From: Marivirga arenosa
GTDB taxonomy: Bacteria; Bacteroidota; Bacteroidia; Cytophagales; Cyclobacteriaceae
DNA: 64,000 nt
NCBI RefSeq assembly: GCF_030503875.2
Contig: NZ_CP129968.2
Span: 1,886,001-1,950,000 of the forward strand
Reading direction: 5' to 3'
A program made the translations under genes and the position numbers. Below are positions 1 through 9,512 of the stretch, one piece after another; the stretch's first letter is position 1, and every line of letters starts with the position of its first letter. The notes under the pieces are model-generated. The model ran no database searches and was not told where the DNA came from. It was given only the letters and a program-made list of their open reading frames with translations.

Positions 1-3000
1 AACTCTCCAATTCTTAAAGCCTCAGATGAGGATGATTCAAGATTTTCTAATTGATCAATCATAGCAGAACTTTTAGACAAGAGTCGTTCATAATTCTGAT
101 AATCTTTTTTTGCAATAATCAATCGTTGACTTCTCTCATAATTCTGCCAATCGATTGTCGATTTTTGTATTTCTTTTTCAATTTTTAATTCTTGAATGTT
201 TCCTTTCACATTATTGTAGAAGATTGGTATACTTAATCCAATCTGGAAGCTTTGAAATCCAGTTATATTATTCAAACTTTGATTCACGTATCCTACATAG
301 GCTTCAGGAAAATACTGTGCTTTACTTACTTTGATTGAACTACTAATCGTTTTCATCTGCTGTTTATTTCTGAGAGTAAAGGCAGGATCAAGAGTCAATG
401 AATCAAGAGAATTACTCCATTCATATCTGCTATATTGACTGATGGAATCAGGTAGCTCATTACAAAAACAAAGCTGTTTCAAATTTTTAGTATTTTCGTT
501 TAAAAGCTTTTTTCCTTTTATTAATTCATTTTCAATACTCATTAATTGACCCGATATACTGAGGATTTCCAGCTTTCCACTCTCACCTTCTTCAATCATT
601 TCTTTAGCTTGTTTCATGCTTTTCTGTAAAAGATCCGATTGATCCTCTAAAAACCGTACTTGTCTTTTACTATATGTCCAGTTATTCCAAGCTTTTCTGA
701 TATCAGCAGCTACTTGTTTTTTAGCTAGATGATATTCTTTGTTTGCTAGTTCGATTTGATGATCCGCCATTTCGGATCTTCTAAAATTAGCAGGTACATT
801 TCCAATAGATTGTTGAATCGTCCAACTATTATCAATTAAAGGACCGTCTAACTGACCTCTTTGATAATTTATATTGGTGGAAGGAATTTGAAAAGCTTGG
901 GTTTTAAAACTTTTAGCCTGTTCTATTTTTAGTTGTGCATTGATCACATGAGGATTTTTTTCCATAGCATTAGTGATCATACTTTCTAAAACTTGAGGAT
1001 CATTTTTATCCTGTGCTTGTAACTCATGATTCAGTCCTGAAATACTCAGCAAGCATAGGATTATGATAGGTATAATCTTACCACTCATTTTTACTTTATT
1101 GATTAAATAATATAAAGCAGGCAGCACGACTAGCGTTAAAAAAGTAGCTGTAATTAATCCTCCAATTACTACTGTAGCCAATGGTTTTTGAACCTCTGCT
1201 CCGCTTGAAGTTGAAACAGCCATAGGTAAGAAACCTAAAGAAGCTACTAGTGCAGTCATGACAACAGGTCTTAAACGATCAGCACTTCCTTTTTTAATGA
1301 GTTTGATCAAGTCCATTTCTTTTTCTTCTGCTTTTAAGTCATTCAAATGACTGATTAATACAATTCCGTTTAATACGGCTACACCGAAAAGAGCGATGAA
1401 ACCTACTCCGGCAGAAATACTAAATGGCATGTCGCGTAACCATAAAGCTAAGACTCCGCCAATGGCTGATAGGGGTACGGCAACATAGATTAAAAGCGCA
1501 TATTTAATTTTACCAAAAGCAAAGTATAAGAGTATGAAAATCAGAGCTAAAGCTACCGGAACGGCTATAGATAAACGTTTACTTGCCTTTTCTAGAGTTT
1601 CAAACTGACCTCCATACTTAATAGAATAGCCCGGATCCATTTTGAGATTTTCATCTAATTTACTCTCAATATCTGCTACAAGTCCCGCAATATCACGGTC
1701 TCTAACATTCACACCTACTACTACTCTTCTGCGAGTATCATCTCTGGAGATCTGTAGTGGACCTTCTTGATATTCCCATGAAGCCACCTCTGATAAAGGA
1801 ATAATTGTGCCATCTTTGCTTTTAATAGTAAGCTGATCTAGGTTTATGGAATTTCTGAAAGATTCACTCAATCTCACTACTAATTCAAACTTTCTTTCTC
1901 CTTCAAAAACAAATCCTGCATTTTCACCAGCATATGAGGCTCTTACAATACTGTTTAATTCTTCAATAGAAACGCCATATTGAGCGGCTTTCCTTCTATT
2001 GTATGAGATAACCCATTGTGCTAAACCTTCAGTTTGCTCTACTTTCACATCAGCTGCACCCGGTACTTCTTTTATGATAGCGGAAGCTTGTGCGCCATAA
2101 TCTGCCAATTTCTGTAAGTCTTCGCCATATATTTTGATAGCAATATCTGATTTTGCTCCTGTAATTAATTCATTAAAGCGAAGTTGAATAGGTTGCGTGA
2201 ATTCAAATACAGCAGTAGGTATTACTGCGAGTTTCTCTTCCATCTTTTCGATCAAATCAAAACGATTTTCACCATTCACCCATTCATCCTTTGGCTTCAA
2301 AATGATCATAATATCTGCTAATTCGATTGACATCGGGTCAGTCGGGACTTCAGCCGTACCAATTTTTGAGACCACAGACTCTACTTCCGGGAAATTATCT
2401 AATAGGATTTGTTCAGCTTTGGTACTGGTGGCAATACTCTGCTCAAGTGAACTCCCCGGTGGTAAAGTCATTTGCATGGCTAAATCACCCTCTCCTAATT
2501 GCGGGATAAATTCCGAACCCATTTTGGTGAAGATGAAAATGGAACCTCCTAATAATATTGCAGATAAAGCAACAGTCATTTTTGGGTTTTTTAATGAAGT
2601 GTTTAGTACAGGTTTATAAGCTGCTTTTAGTTTTAATATGATCTTATCTGCAAAGGTGACTTGCTCTTTGATTTTCTTTTTCAAGAATAAGGCAGTCATC
2701 ATAGGTACATAGGTCATGGACAAAATCATCGCACCAATAATGGCAAAGCTCACCGTTTGTGCCATAGGTCTGAAAGTTTTACCTTCAATTCCTGTTAAAC
2801 TTAAAATAGGTAGGAAGACTACTAAAATAATCAGTACCCCAAAAGCGGCAGATTTGTAAATTTTCTGCGATGCATTAATTACTACTTCATCCATTTCAGA
2901 TTGACTTAACTGCTTGCCAATATGGACAGTAAAGAGAATGTGAAGAATACTTTCAACAATAATAACAGCACCATCTACTACTATACCAAAATCTATAGCT

Positions 3001-4190
3001 CCTAATGACATGAGGTTAGCTGAAACATCAAAGATGTTCATCATAATGAAAGCAAATAGTAATGAGAGCGGTATAATGGAGGCTACAATCAGACCTGCTC
3101 TGAAATTACCTAGCAACAATATCAAAACAAATATTACGATTATACCACCTTCCAATAAATTGGTTTTAACAGTGTTAATAGCTCTTCCAACTAAATCTGA
3201 TCTGTCAAGATAAGGCCTGATTTTCACCCCTTCTGGTAACGATTTTTGGACTTCAGCCACTCTAGCATTTACTGCTTCTAATGTTTTTGATGAATTTGCA
3301 CCCTTCAGCATTAAGGTGATGCCTCCAACCGCTTCGCCTTCTCCATCTTTAGTCATGGCACCAAAACGTTTTGCATTTCCGAACTGAACAGTTCCAATAT
3401 CTTTTATAAGAACTGGTGATTTCGGGTCATCTTTAACCAAGGTATTACGGATATCATCCAGGTCTACCATCATGCCCTCTGTTCTTACGTAATAGGCGTT
3501 TTGATTTTTTTCTATATAACTTCCTCCAGAATTCTCATTGTTAAGTTGAAGGGCAGACGTTACTTCTTGAAAAGTAACCCCTTGTTGCGCCATTAATGAA
3601 GGATTAATTGCAACTTCATATTGCTTAAGAAATCCACCAAAAGAACTTACTTCTACAATTCCCTTAATTCCGGATAGTTGTCTTTTCACAATCCAGTCTT
3701 GGATTGTCCGGAGCTCCATAGGAGAGTACTGCCCTTTATGTTCATCATCCACCTCTAATGTATATTGGTAGATTTCACCCAAACCAGTTGTGATGGGCAT
3801 TAATTCAGGAGCTCCCAATTTTGAAGGGATTTCACCACTTACAATATTGATTTGTTCCTGAACATATTGTCTTGTATCCAGTAAAGGTACATGCTCTTCA
3901 AATACGATGGTCACTACCGATAATCCATATTTCGAGATCGATCGGATTTCTTCAATCATCGGAATATTGGCCATTGAAATTTCAATGGGATAGGTAATGA
4001 ATTGTTCTACTTCTTGTGCTGATAGTGAAGGACTTACCGTGACTACTTGCACTTGATTATTGGTAATATCAGGGACTGCATTTACAGAAAGCTGATTCAT
4101 TGAATATATACCGCCACCAATTAAAGCGATTACTCCAAAGAACACGATCAATTTGTTCTTTATGGAGAAAGAAATAATTTTTTGAAACAT
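1..4190 (-). CDS. CzcA/CusA-type heavy-metal RND efflux pump fused to a TolC-family outer-membrane factor (3' end outside window)
   Basis: The frame is open from ATG at 4190 to the window edge (at least 1396 residues). Residues 1-1030 are a complete inner-membrane HME-RND transporter that exports divalent metals or Cu/Ag using the proton gradient. The TM4 signature DFGIVVDGAVIIVE lies at 400-413; D400, D406 and E413 have the spacing of the proton-relay acidic residues of CzcA, which points to Zn/Co/Cd rather than CusA-type specificity. After the last TM helix the same frame runs through Met1035 into a hydrophobic stretch ending in LQAQ, which looks like a retained signal peptide, and then into a TolC-like periplasmic coiled-coil domain. 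RND-TolC fusions are known in Bacteroidota. The small gene at 4242-4646 lies 51 bp upstream. Fusion proteins of this type are usually about 1440 residues, so little is missing. Confidence 0.93.
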   Translation of the reverse strand, partial: MFQKIISFSIKNKLIVFFGVIALIGGGIYSMNQLSVNAVPDITNNQVQVVTVSPSLSAQEVEQFITYPIEISMANIPMIEEIRSISKYGLSVVTIVFEEHVPLLDTRQYVQEQINIVSGEIPSKLGAPELMPITTGLGEIYQYTLEVDDEHKGQYSPMELRTIQDWIVKRQLSGIKGIVEVSSFGGFLKQYEVAINPSLMAQQGVTFQEVTSALQLNNENSGGSYIEKNQNAYYVRTEGMMVDLDDIRNTLVKDDPKSPVLIKDIGTVQFGNAKRFGAMTKDGEGEAVGGITLMLKGANSSKTLEAVNARVAEVQKSLPEGVKIRPYLDRSDLVGRAINTVKTNLLEGGIIVIFVLILLLGNFRAGLIVASIIPLSLLFAFIMMNIFDVSANLMSLGAIDFGIVVDGAVIIVESILHILFTVHIGKQLSQSEMDEVVINASQKIYKSAAFGVLIILVVFLPILSLTGIEGKTFRPMAQTVSFAIIGAMILSMTYVPMMTALFLKKKIKEQVTFADKIILKLKAAYKPVLNTSLKNPKMTVALSAILLGGSIFIFTKMGSEFIPQLGEGDLAMQMTLPPGSSLEQSIATSTKAEQILLDNFPEVESVVSKIGTAEVPTDPMSIELADIMIILKPKDEWVNGENRFDLIEKMEEKLAVIPTAVFEFTQPIQLRFNELITGAKSDIAIKIYGEDLQKLADYGAQASAIIKEVPGAADVKVEQTEGLAQWVISYNRRKAAQYGVSIEELNSIVRASYAGENAGFVFEGERKFELVVRLSESFRNSINLDQLTIKSKDGTIIPLSEVASWEYQEGPLQISRDDTRRRVVVGVNVRDRDIAGLVADIESKLDENLKMDPGYSIKYGGQFETLEKASKRLSIAVPVALALIFILLYFAFGKIKYALLIYVAVPLSAIGGVLALWLRDMPFSISAGVGFIALFGVAVLNGIVLISHLNDLKAEEKEMDLIKLIKKGSADRLRPVVMTALVASLGFLPMAVSTSSGAEVQKPLATVVIGGLITATFLTLVVLPALYYLINKVKMSGKIIPIIILCLLSISGLNHELQAQDKNDPQVLESMITNAMEKNPHVINAQLKIEQAKSFKTQAFQIPSTNINYQRGQLDGPLIDNSWTIQQSIGNVPANFRRSEMADHQIELANKEYHLAKKQVAADIRKAWNNWTYSKRQVRFLEDQSDLLQKSMKQAKEMIEEGESGKLEILSISGQLMSIENELIKGKKLLNENTKNLKQLCFCNELPDSISQYSRYEWSNSLDSLTLDPAFTLRNKQQMKTISSSIKVSKAQYFPEAYVGYVNQSLNNITGFQSFQIGLSIPIFYNNVKGNIQELKIEKEIQKSTIDWQNYERSQRLIIAKKDYQNYERLLSKSSAMIDQLENLESSSSEALRIGE

Positions 4191-4241
4191 GAAATGTTAT
4201 TTGATTATTTAAGAAATAAATAAATAAATGTGAACGAATTC

Positions 4242-4646
4242 TTAAATAAGGGAAGGGGGGCCTCTATAAGAGAAACTACTTTTGAATATAGATTGAATAA
4301 TTTTATCTTCAATCAGAAGTTGTATTGAATTATCATTTTCAATTTGTGAAAAATCGAAATCAATGATTGTAGGAACTAATAAAAATAAATCATTACTTGA
4401 CAGACTTTGTTGGCTCGCATGTTTGGCTAGTGCCGAATTGTTATTTTGATAATTGTCAAGGTGATTAGCTCCTAAATTAAGGTGAAAGCCAATTTTGAGT
4501 AAATCGATTGGAGATTTTACAGGTTCATTTCTGAGAATCTCATTAAGATTAAAGCCATTTTCACTATGATGATGAGGCACAAAGCTGTGTAGCAGTAAAA
4601 TATTTACCGATACAGTAATTAAAAATATGCCTAAAATTCTCCTCAT
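4242..4646 (-). CDS. Small exported protein with HHH motif, upstream of metal efflux pump
   Basis: The 134-residue product has an N-terminal hydrophobic segment (about residues 4-22), followed at once by the short motif PHHHSENGF, so it is probably exported or anchored in the inner membrane. It has no cysteine and is not a lipoprotein. I do not recognise a named family. It sits 51 bp upstream of the RND-TolC fusion on the same strand and is probably its operon partner. Small His-containing exported proteins next to HME-RND pumps often act as periplasmic metal binders or sensors; that role is inference here. The C-terminal half is rich in Ile, Asp, Gln and Asn and shows no clear motif. Confidence 0.6.
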   Translation of the reverse strand: MRRILGIFLITVSVNILLLHSFVPHHHSENGFNLNEILRNEPVKSPIDLLKIGFHLNLGANHLDNYQNNNSALAKHASQQSLSSNDLFLLVPTIIDFDFSQIENDNSIQLLIEDKIIQSIFKSSFSYRGPPSLI

Positions 4647-4651
4647 TGATA

Positions 4652-4659
4652 CAAATGTA
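4652..4659 (-). promoter_or_regulatory. Candidate -7 box TACATTTG for the metal-efflux operon
   Basis: The minus strand reads TACATTTG, an exact match to the Bacteroidota consensus TAnnTTTG, only five bases before the ATG at 4646. With the usual -7 to start-site distance, transcription would begin at or near the start codon and give a leaderless mRNA. No good TTTG -33 element is present at 19-22 bp, so this is tentative. Confidence 0.35.
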
Positions 4660-4732
4660 AAACTTTATAATGATACGTTACTATTTAAAGTATAGTTTTA
4701 ATAATCTGATAATTTTGAAAGAGATAAAAATA

Positions 4733-4760
4733 AAAGCATCCGCTTAAATACGGATGCTTT
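4733..4760 (-). terminator. Rho-independent terminator after valS
   Basis: A perfect 10-bp inverted repeat (AAAGCATCCG / CGGATGCTTT) with an 8-nt loop lies about 20 bp past the valS stop. On the minus strand it is followed by a T-rich run, as expected of an intrinsic terminator. Confidence 0.85.
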
Positions 4761-4780
4761 AAAGTGAGATAGATATTTTA

Positions 4781-7408
4781 TCAACCTAAATTGGCAAGGC
4801 TTTCCTCAAGGGTTTTTATTCTGGCTTCAGCATCTGCTTGTTTTTTCTTCTCCATTTCAACCACTTTTTCTGGGGCATTACTCACAAATCTTTCATTTTC
4901 AAGCTTCTTTTGTACACTTTTAAGGAAACCTTTAGTGTAATCAAGCTCTTTTTGAATTTCTTCCTTCTCTTTTTCAACATCAATGGCACCTTCCATAGGA
5001 ACGAAACACTCATCTGATCCAATAAAGAAACTAACAGCTTGATCAATTTTAGTATTGGTGAACTCTAGTGATTCAATATTTGCTAGTTTGTTAATAACAG
5101 AGATATACTCTTGATAAATCATTTCGTCATTAGTCTTCACAAATAACTTTAAAGCGTCTTTTGGAGAAATACCTTTCGAAGCTCTTATATTTCTAATCTG
5201 TGAAACTAATTCAAATGTTAATTTCAAATCTCCTAATATAGACTTGTCATAATCCTTTTCTATTGGCCAGTGATTCACAATTACACAATCCTTAGCATCT
5301 CTTTCAGTAATTTGATGCCAAATCTCCTCCGTAAGGAAAGGCATAAATGGATGAAGTATAGTTAAGATATCTTCGAAGAATTTGATCGTAGCCTCATAAG
5401 AATTTTTATCTATAGCTTCTCCATATGGTGGTTTTACGATTTCTAGATAGTAAGAACAGAAATCATCCCAGATCAATTTATAGGTAGTCATTAAAGCATC
5501 AGAAATTCTGAATTTGCTAAAATGATCATTGATTTCTCTTAAAGCATCCTGGAATCGAGCTTCAAACCAATCGATTGCTTTCATGGCTTCAATTGGAGTA
5601 TCCTTTTCGGTAACTTCTAATCCTTCAATTAATCTAAAGGCATTCCATATTTTATTACCGAAATTCCATCCTTGTTCGCAAAGCTTTTCTTCAAATAATA
5701 AATCATTTCCGGCAGCCGCAGAAAGCAATAACCCAACTCTAACGCCATCAGCACCATGCTTATCAATCAAGGCTAAGGCATCAGGAGAATTGCCTAATTG
5801 CTTAGACATTTTTCTGCCTTTTTCATCTCTAACAATTCCAGTCAGGTACACATTTTTGAAAGGTAGTTCTCCCTTAAATTCATAGCCGGCTATGATCATA
5901 CGGGCTACCCAGAAAAACAGAATATCAGGACCCGTTACCAAATCATTGGTAGGGTAATAGTAATTGAAATCTTCATTATCGGGATCTTTGAAACCGTCAA
6001 AAACAGAGATTGGCCACAGCCAAGAGCTAAACCAAGTATCTAAAACATCCTCATCTTGTTTTAAATCTTCGATTTTTAAGTCTTGATTGCCTGATTTCTC
6101 TTTCGCTAATTGTAAAGCTTTATCAGCATTTTCTGCCACTACAAAATCACCATCCGGAAGAAAATAAGCTGGTATTCTTTGTCCCCACCATAACTGACGT
6201 GAGATACACCAATCTCTTACATTTTCCATCCAATGTTTGTAGGTGTTTTTAAACTTAGGTGGAATTAGTTTGATGTTATCATTCATCACATTCTCATAGG
6301 CAGGCTTTACCAATTCCTCCATTTTCACAAACCATTGTGTAGAGAGTTTCGGCTCAATAACTGCATCTGTTCTTTCAGAATGACCAACATTATTGGTATA
6401 ATCTTCTTCTTTCTCTAATTGATCAACTTCTTTTAAAAGCTTGGCAATTTTCTTCCTGGCTACAAAACGATCTTCGCCAACTAGGATTTGAGCTTTTTCA
6501 TTTAGCTTACCATTATCATCAATAATGTCAATTACTTCTAAATTATGGCGTAAACCAATTTCGTGATCATTAATATCATGAGCAGGGGTAACTTTTAAGC
6601 AACCTGTTCCAAATTCCATATCAACATAATCATCTTCCACAATTGGAATGGCTTTATTAATTAATGGAATGATTGCTTTTTTACCTTTCAGATGATGGAA
6701 TCTATCATCATTTGGGTTGATACAGATGGCAGCATCCGCCATAATTGTTTCTGGTCGAGTAGTGGCGATAACCAAATAATCATCACTACCTTCAATTTGA
6801 TACCGGATGTGGTAAAGCTTACCATTTACCTCTTTAAAGTTTACTTCATCATCGGCTAAGGCAGTTTTTCCTTCAGGATCCCAGTTTACCATTCTGGTTC
6901 CTCTGTAGATGTATCCCTTTTTGTAAAGATCAACAAAAACCTCAATTACAGCCGCTGACATATCTTCTTCCATGGTGAATCGCTCACGATCCCAGTCACA
7001 AGAGGCACCTAGCTTTTTGAGCTGTTGTAGGATAATACCACCATATTTTTCTTTCCATTCCCAGGCATGTTTCATGAATTCATCTCTTGTGATTTCATTT
7101 TTATTGATGCCCTTCTCTTTCAACATCTTTACTACTTTAGCTTCGGTGGCAATAGAAGCATGGTCCATACCCGGCACCCAACATGCTTCTTTTCCTTGCA
7201 TCCTGGCTCTTCGAATCAAAACATCCTGAATCGTGTTATTCATCATATGCCCCATATGTAATACACCAGTGACATTTGGCGGTGGAATAACAATGGTGTA
7301 AGGCTCTTTTTTCGGATCTGGTTTTGAAGCAAAGAATTTTTGTTCCATCCAGTGTTTATACCATTTGTCTTCTATATCAGAAGGGTTGTATTTTGTTGCC
7401 AGTGACAT
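4781..7408 (-). CDS. valS: Valyl-tRNA synthetase
   Basis: Class I aminoacyl-tRNA synthetase of 875 residues, normal for the family, charging tRNA-Val in the cytoplasm. The HIGH motif is HMGH at residues 51-54 after PPPNVTGVL. The CP1 editing domain is visible (TTRPETIMAD, VTPAHDINDHEIG). The KMSKS loop is KMSKQ at 533-537, with Gln replacing the final Ser. The anticodon-binding domain is followed by a C-terminal coiled-coil arm rich in Lys and Glu, typical of bacterial ValRS. It is probably transcribed alone, from a TAATTTTG box just upstream to the hairpin at 4733-4760. The protein is complete. Confidence 0.98.
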   Translation of the reverse strand: MSLATKYNPSDIEDKWYKHWMEQKFFASKPDPKKEPYTIVIPPPNVTGVLHMGHMMNNTIQDVLIRRARMQGKEACWVPGMDHASIATEAKVVKMLKEKGINKNEITRDEFMKHAWEWKEKYGGIILQQLKKLGASCDWDRERFTMEEDMSAAVIEVFVDLYKKGYIYRGTRMVNWDPEGKTALADDEVNFKEVNGKLYHIRYQIEGSDDYLVIATTRPETIMADAAICINPNDDRFHHLKGKKAIIPLINKAIPIVEDDYVDMEFGTGCLKVTPAHDINDHEIGLRHNLEVIDIIDDNGKLNEKAQILVGEDRFVARKKIAKLLKEVDQLEKEEDYTNNVGHSERTDAVIEPKLSTQWFVKMEELVKPAYENVMNDNIKLIPPKFKNTYKHWMENVRDWCISRQLWWGQRIPAYFLPDGDFVVAENADKALQLAKEKSGNQDLKIEDLKQDEDVLDTWFSSWLWPISVFDGFKDPDNEDFNYYYPTNDLVTGPDILFFWVARMIIAGYEFKGELPFKNVYLTGIVRDEKGRKMSKQLGNSPDALALIDKHGADGVRVGLLLSAAAGNDLLFEEKLCEQGWNFGNKIWNAFRLIEGLEVTEKDTPIEAMKAIDWFEARFQDALREINDHFSKFRISDALMTTYKLIWDDFCSYYLEIVKPPYGEAIDKNSYEATIKFFEDILTILHPFMPFLTEEIWHQITERDAKDCVIVNHWPIEKDYDKSILGDLKLTFELVSQIRNIRASKGISPKDALKLFVKTNDEMIYQEYISVINKLANIESLEFTNTKIDQAVSFFIGSDECFVPMEGAIDVEKEKEEIQKELDYTKGFLKSVQKKLENERFVSNAPEKVVEMEKKKQADAEARIKTLEESLANLG

Positions 7409-7450
7409 ATATGAATTATTTTATTCTAATTTTTTATATAAAATGAATCG

Positions 7451-7458
7451 CAAAATTA
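7451..7458 (-). promoter_or_regulatory. Candidate -7 box TAATTTTG for valS
   Basis: The minus strand reads TAATTTTG, an exact TAnnTTTG match, 42 bp before the valS ATG at 7408. No clear -33 element is present. Confidence 0.4.
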
Positions 7459-7495
7459 AGCAATTCAATAATTTTTATTGAGGGATAATGAATAA

Positions 7496-7523
7496 AAAAG
7501 CTTTTCCAATCATAAAAGCTTTT
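7496..7523 (-). terminator. Hairpin terminator after fumarylacetoacetase
   Basis: Two AAAAGCTTTT blocks (7496-7505 and 7514-7523) pair across an 8-nt loop. On the minus strand the hairpin is followed by TTTTTATT. It is weak (only two G-C pairs), so confidence is moderate. Confidence 0.5.
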
Positions 7524-7536
7524 TGTAATGATAGTA

Positions 7537-7628
7537 ACACCCCCACAGCCCCCTCAAGGGGGCAGGGTTGTTAAAATGACATTGTTTTGAACTGGATTTC
7601 TATCCCCTTGAGGGGATTATAGGGGTGT
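7537..7628. repeat. Intergenic inverted repeat built on CCCCTCAAGGGG
   Basis: The left arm (7537-7562) and the reverse complement of the right arm (7603-7628) both begin ACACCCC and both end with the palindromic core CCCCTCAAGGGG. About 40 bp of AT-rich DNA separates them. Each arm can also fold by itself. Intergenic elements with this core are scattered through many Bacteroidota genomes (recollection, not checked here). It lies between fahA and valS just after the fahA stop and could help termination or be a small mobile repeat. Confidence 0.65.
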
Positions 7629-7633
7629 AAAAA

Positions 7634-8908
7634 TTACTTCGCAGGAAGTAATTCAGTTCTAACTTCACCAAAACCAATTCTTACACCATTCTTTTCTCCA
7701 TGGCCTCGCATAATCACAGTGTCATGATCATTGATGAATTTACGTACTGATCCATCAGGCATTTCAACAGGTTTTGTTCCTCTCCAACTAATTTCAAGCA
7801 TAGAACCATAAGAGGAAGGATCATTTCCGCTGATAGTACCTGAAGCGTAAACATCACCAGTATTGATATTACAACCATTCACCGTTTGATGGGCTAATTG
7901 TTGTACTACATTCCAGTACATGTATTTAAAGTTGGAATTCGTTACTACTTTTTCTTCTGAATCTTTCGGTTTGATTCCTACTTGAAGGTCAATGTCAAAA
8001 TGGTAATCTCCTGTAAATTTTAAGTAGGGTAGAACTTCAGGTTCTTGTTTTGGACCTGCTATTCTAAAGGGTTCTAATGCTTCCATCGTAACAATCCAAG
8101 GTGACATAGAAGAACCAAAATTCTTCGCAAGAAATGGGCCTAGTGGTACATATTCCCATTTTTGAATATCTCTTGCAGACCAATCATTAAATAAGGTAAA
8201 GCCAAATATATGCTCTTCTGCCTCTTCTGTAGAAATTGAATCTCCTAATTCATTTTCACCACATGTGATAAATGCCATTTCCAATTCGAAATCAACTAAT
8301 TTAGCCGGCCCAAAATCTGGTTTTTCTGCATCTTGAGCAATCGTTTGACCTTTTGGTCTGTGTAAAGGAGTACCTGAAATCACAATAGAAGAGGCTCTGC
8401 CATGATAACCTACCGGGATGTGTTTCCAGTTCGGTAATAATGCATTATCAGGATCACGAAACATAGTACCTACATTAGTCGCATGTGATTCTGATGAATA
8501 AAAATCTGTATAATCGCCAACCTGAATAGGTAAATGCATAGTGGCTTTTTCCATTGGAACTAAGGCCTTAGCTTTTAGTTGGTCATTCGATTGAAGTTCT
8601 TGATTATCAACTTGAAGAAGCTCTGAAATTCTCTCTCTTACAGAAATGGTGATTTTTTTACCTAAATCCATGAAATCATTCAACACTGCTTTGTCAAAAA
8701 TTCTGTCTGGTAAATTCAGATCATTGAATAATTGCGCGGATTGAATTTCAGTTAAGTCCAAAATATGATTTCCTATTGCTACACCTGCGCGCGCTGATTT
8801 TTCAGCAGTAGAAAATATACCATAAGGTAGGTTTTGAATAGGGAAATCTGAGTCTTTTGGTACTTCCACCCAGCTTTTTAAAGCTGGATTATTCGCTTTA
8901 TACGTCAT
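7634..8908 (-). CDS. fahA: Fumarylacetoacetase
   Basis: The 424-residue enzyme cleaves 4-fumarylacetoacetate to fumarate and acetoacetate, the last step of tyrosine and homogentisate breakdown. The two-domain FAH architecture is complete. Residues matching the characterised mammalian active site are visible: Asp in DYTDFY, the catalytic His in SHATN, the paired Glu in DFELEMAF, Asp in FNDWSARDIQ, and Glu in SMLEISWRGTK. Other genes of the pathway (hmgA, hppD) are not in the window. It is followed by an inverted repeat and a weak terminator hairpin. Confidence 0.96.
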   Translation of the reverse strand: MTYKANNPALKSWVEVPKDSDFPIQNLPYGIFSTAEKSARAGVAIGNHILDLTEIQSAQLFNDLNLPDRIFDKAVLNDFMDLGKKITISVRERISELLQVDNQELQSNDQLKAKALVPMEKATMHLPIQVGDYTDFYSSESHATNVGTMFRDPDNALLPNWKHIPVGYHGRASSIVISGTPLHRPKGQTIAQDAEKPDFGPAKLVDFELEMAFITCGENELGDSISTEEAEEHIFGFTLFNDWSARDIQKWEYVPLGPFLAKNFGSSMSPWIVTMEALEPFRIAGPKQEPEVLPYLKFTGDYHFDIDLQVGIKPKDSEEKVVTNSNFKYMYWNVVQQLAHQTVNGCNINTGDVYASGTISGNDPSSYGSMLEISWRGTKPVEMPDGSVRKFINDHDTVIMRGHGEKNGVRIGFGEVRTELLPAK

Positions 8909-9437
8909 ATTAAAAAGTCGTTTTTGTAGTCAGAAATTTTGAAATGCTAATATCTGAAAATTTGAGCAAAGGGGAAAGGAGAGGAGTAGTTAGTTAGGAG
9001 CTGGGAGATTGAAGTTAGTTTGCGATGTCAATTACTAACATCTGATTATTAGTGCTTAAAAAGTACCATTTGAATTATTCGTCCAGTCATTCTAATATTT
9101 GTTTAGTAGCTATTGCAAATCCGGTCTGACTTTCGTCTGACCTATTGAAGCATCCAATCTATTGAAAATATAATTTGAGAAAAGGAAGGAGAGCTAGTTA
9201 AAATTTAGAAGAGGGTTGTGTAGTGGTAAGTATGATGTTTGGTGTTGAGCAGTAGCGTATTTAATGCAATTAGTTACTAATTATTAATTCTTAATTCATA
9301 ATTATTTTAATCCAACCATTCTACAAATTCGTATGTCTAAACAGGTATAGGAAAGGAAAATATGCTGTTTTAAAGTATTTTTCGATCAAATGTAATATTT
9401 AGAGGACTGTTCCTTACCTATTGTATAATTAAGTTCT
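8909..9437. other. Non-coding stretch with decayed direct repeat
   Basis: I see no convincing gene or RNA here. An A/G-rich motif is present twice in imperfect form (about 8955-8993 and 9171-9200, sharing AATTTGAG then an AAAGGA/GGAGAG-like run), which suggests a decayed duplication. The right part, near 9275-9310, is very AT-rich (TTAATTCTTAATTC-like). Confidence 0.4.
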
Positions 9438-9445
9438 TATTTTTG
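9438..9445 (+). promoter_or_regulatory. Candidate -7 box TATTTTTG for the 1937-residue T9SS protein
   Basis: TATTTTTG is an exact TAnnTTTG match 67 bp before the ATG at 9513. The -33 element is not clear. Confidence 0.4.
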
Positions 9446-9512
9446 TTAATTAGAATAAATGAAGCTAATTGATTAGGGTTATTTTAGATTGGCGGATTTT
9501 AAAGAATTAATT

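Noticed and set aside
2197..2619. Plus-strand open frame of 140 codons inside the efflux pump gene
   Set aside because: It is antisense to a strongly conserved RND domain and the product resembles no family.
9489..9512. TTG at 9489 as start of the 1937-residue T9SS protein
   Set aside because: It places eight polar residues ahead of an ideal signal peptide starting at ATG 9513.
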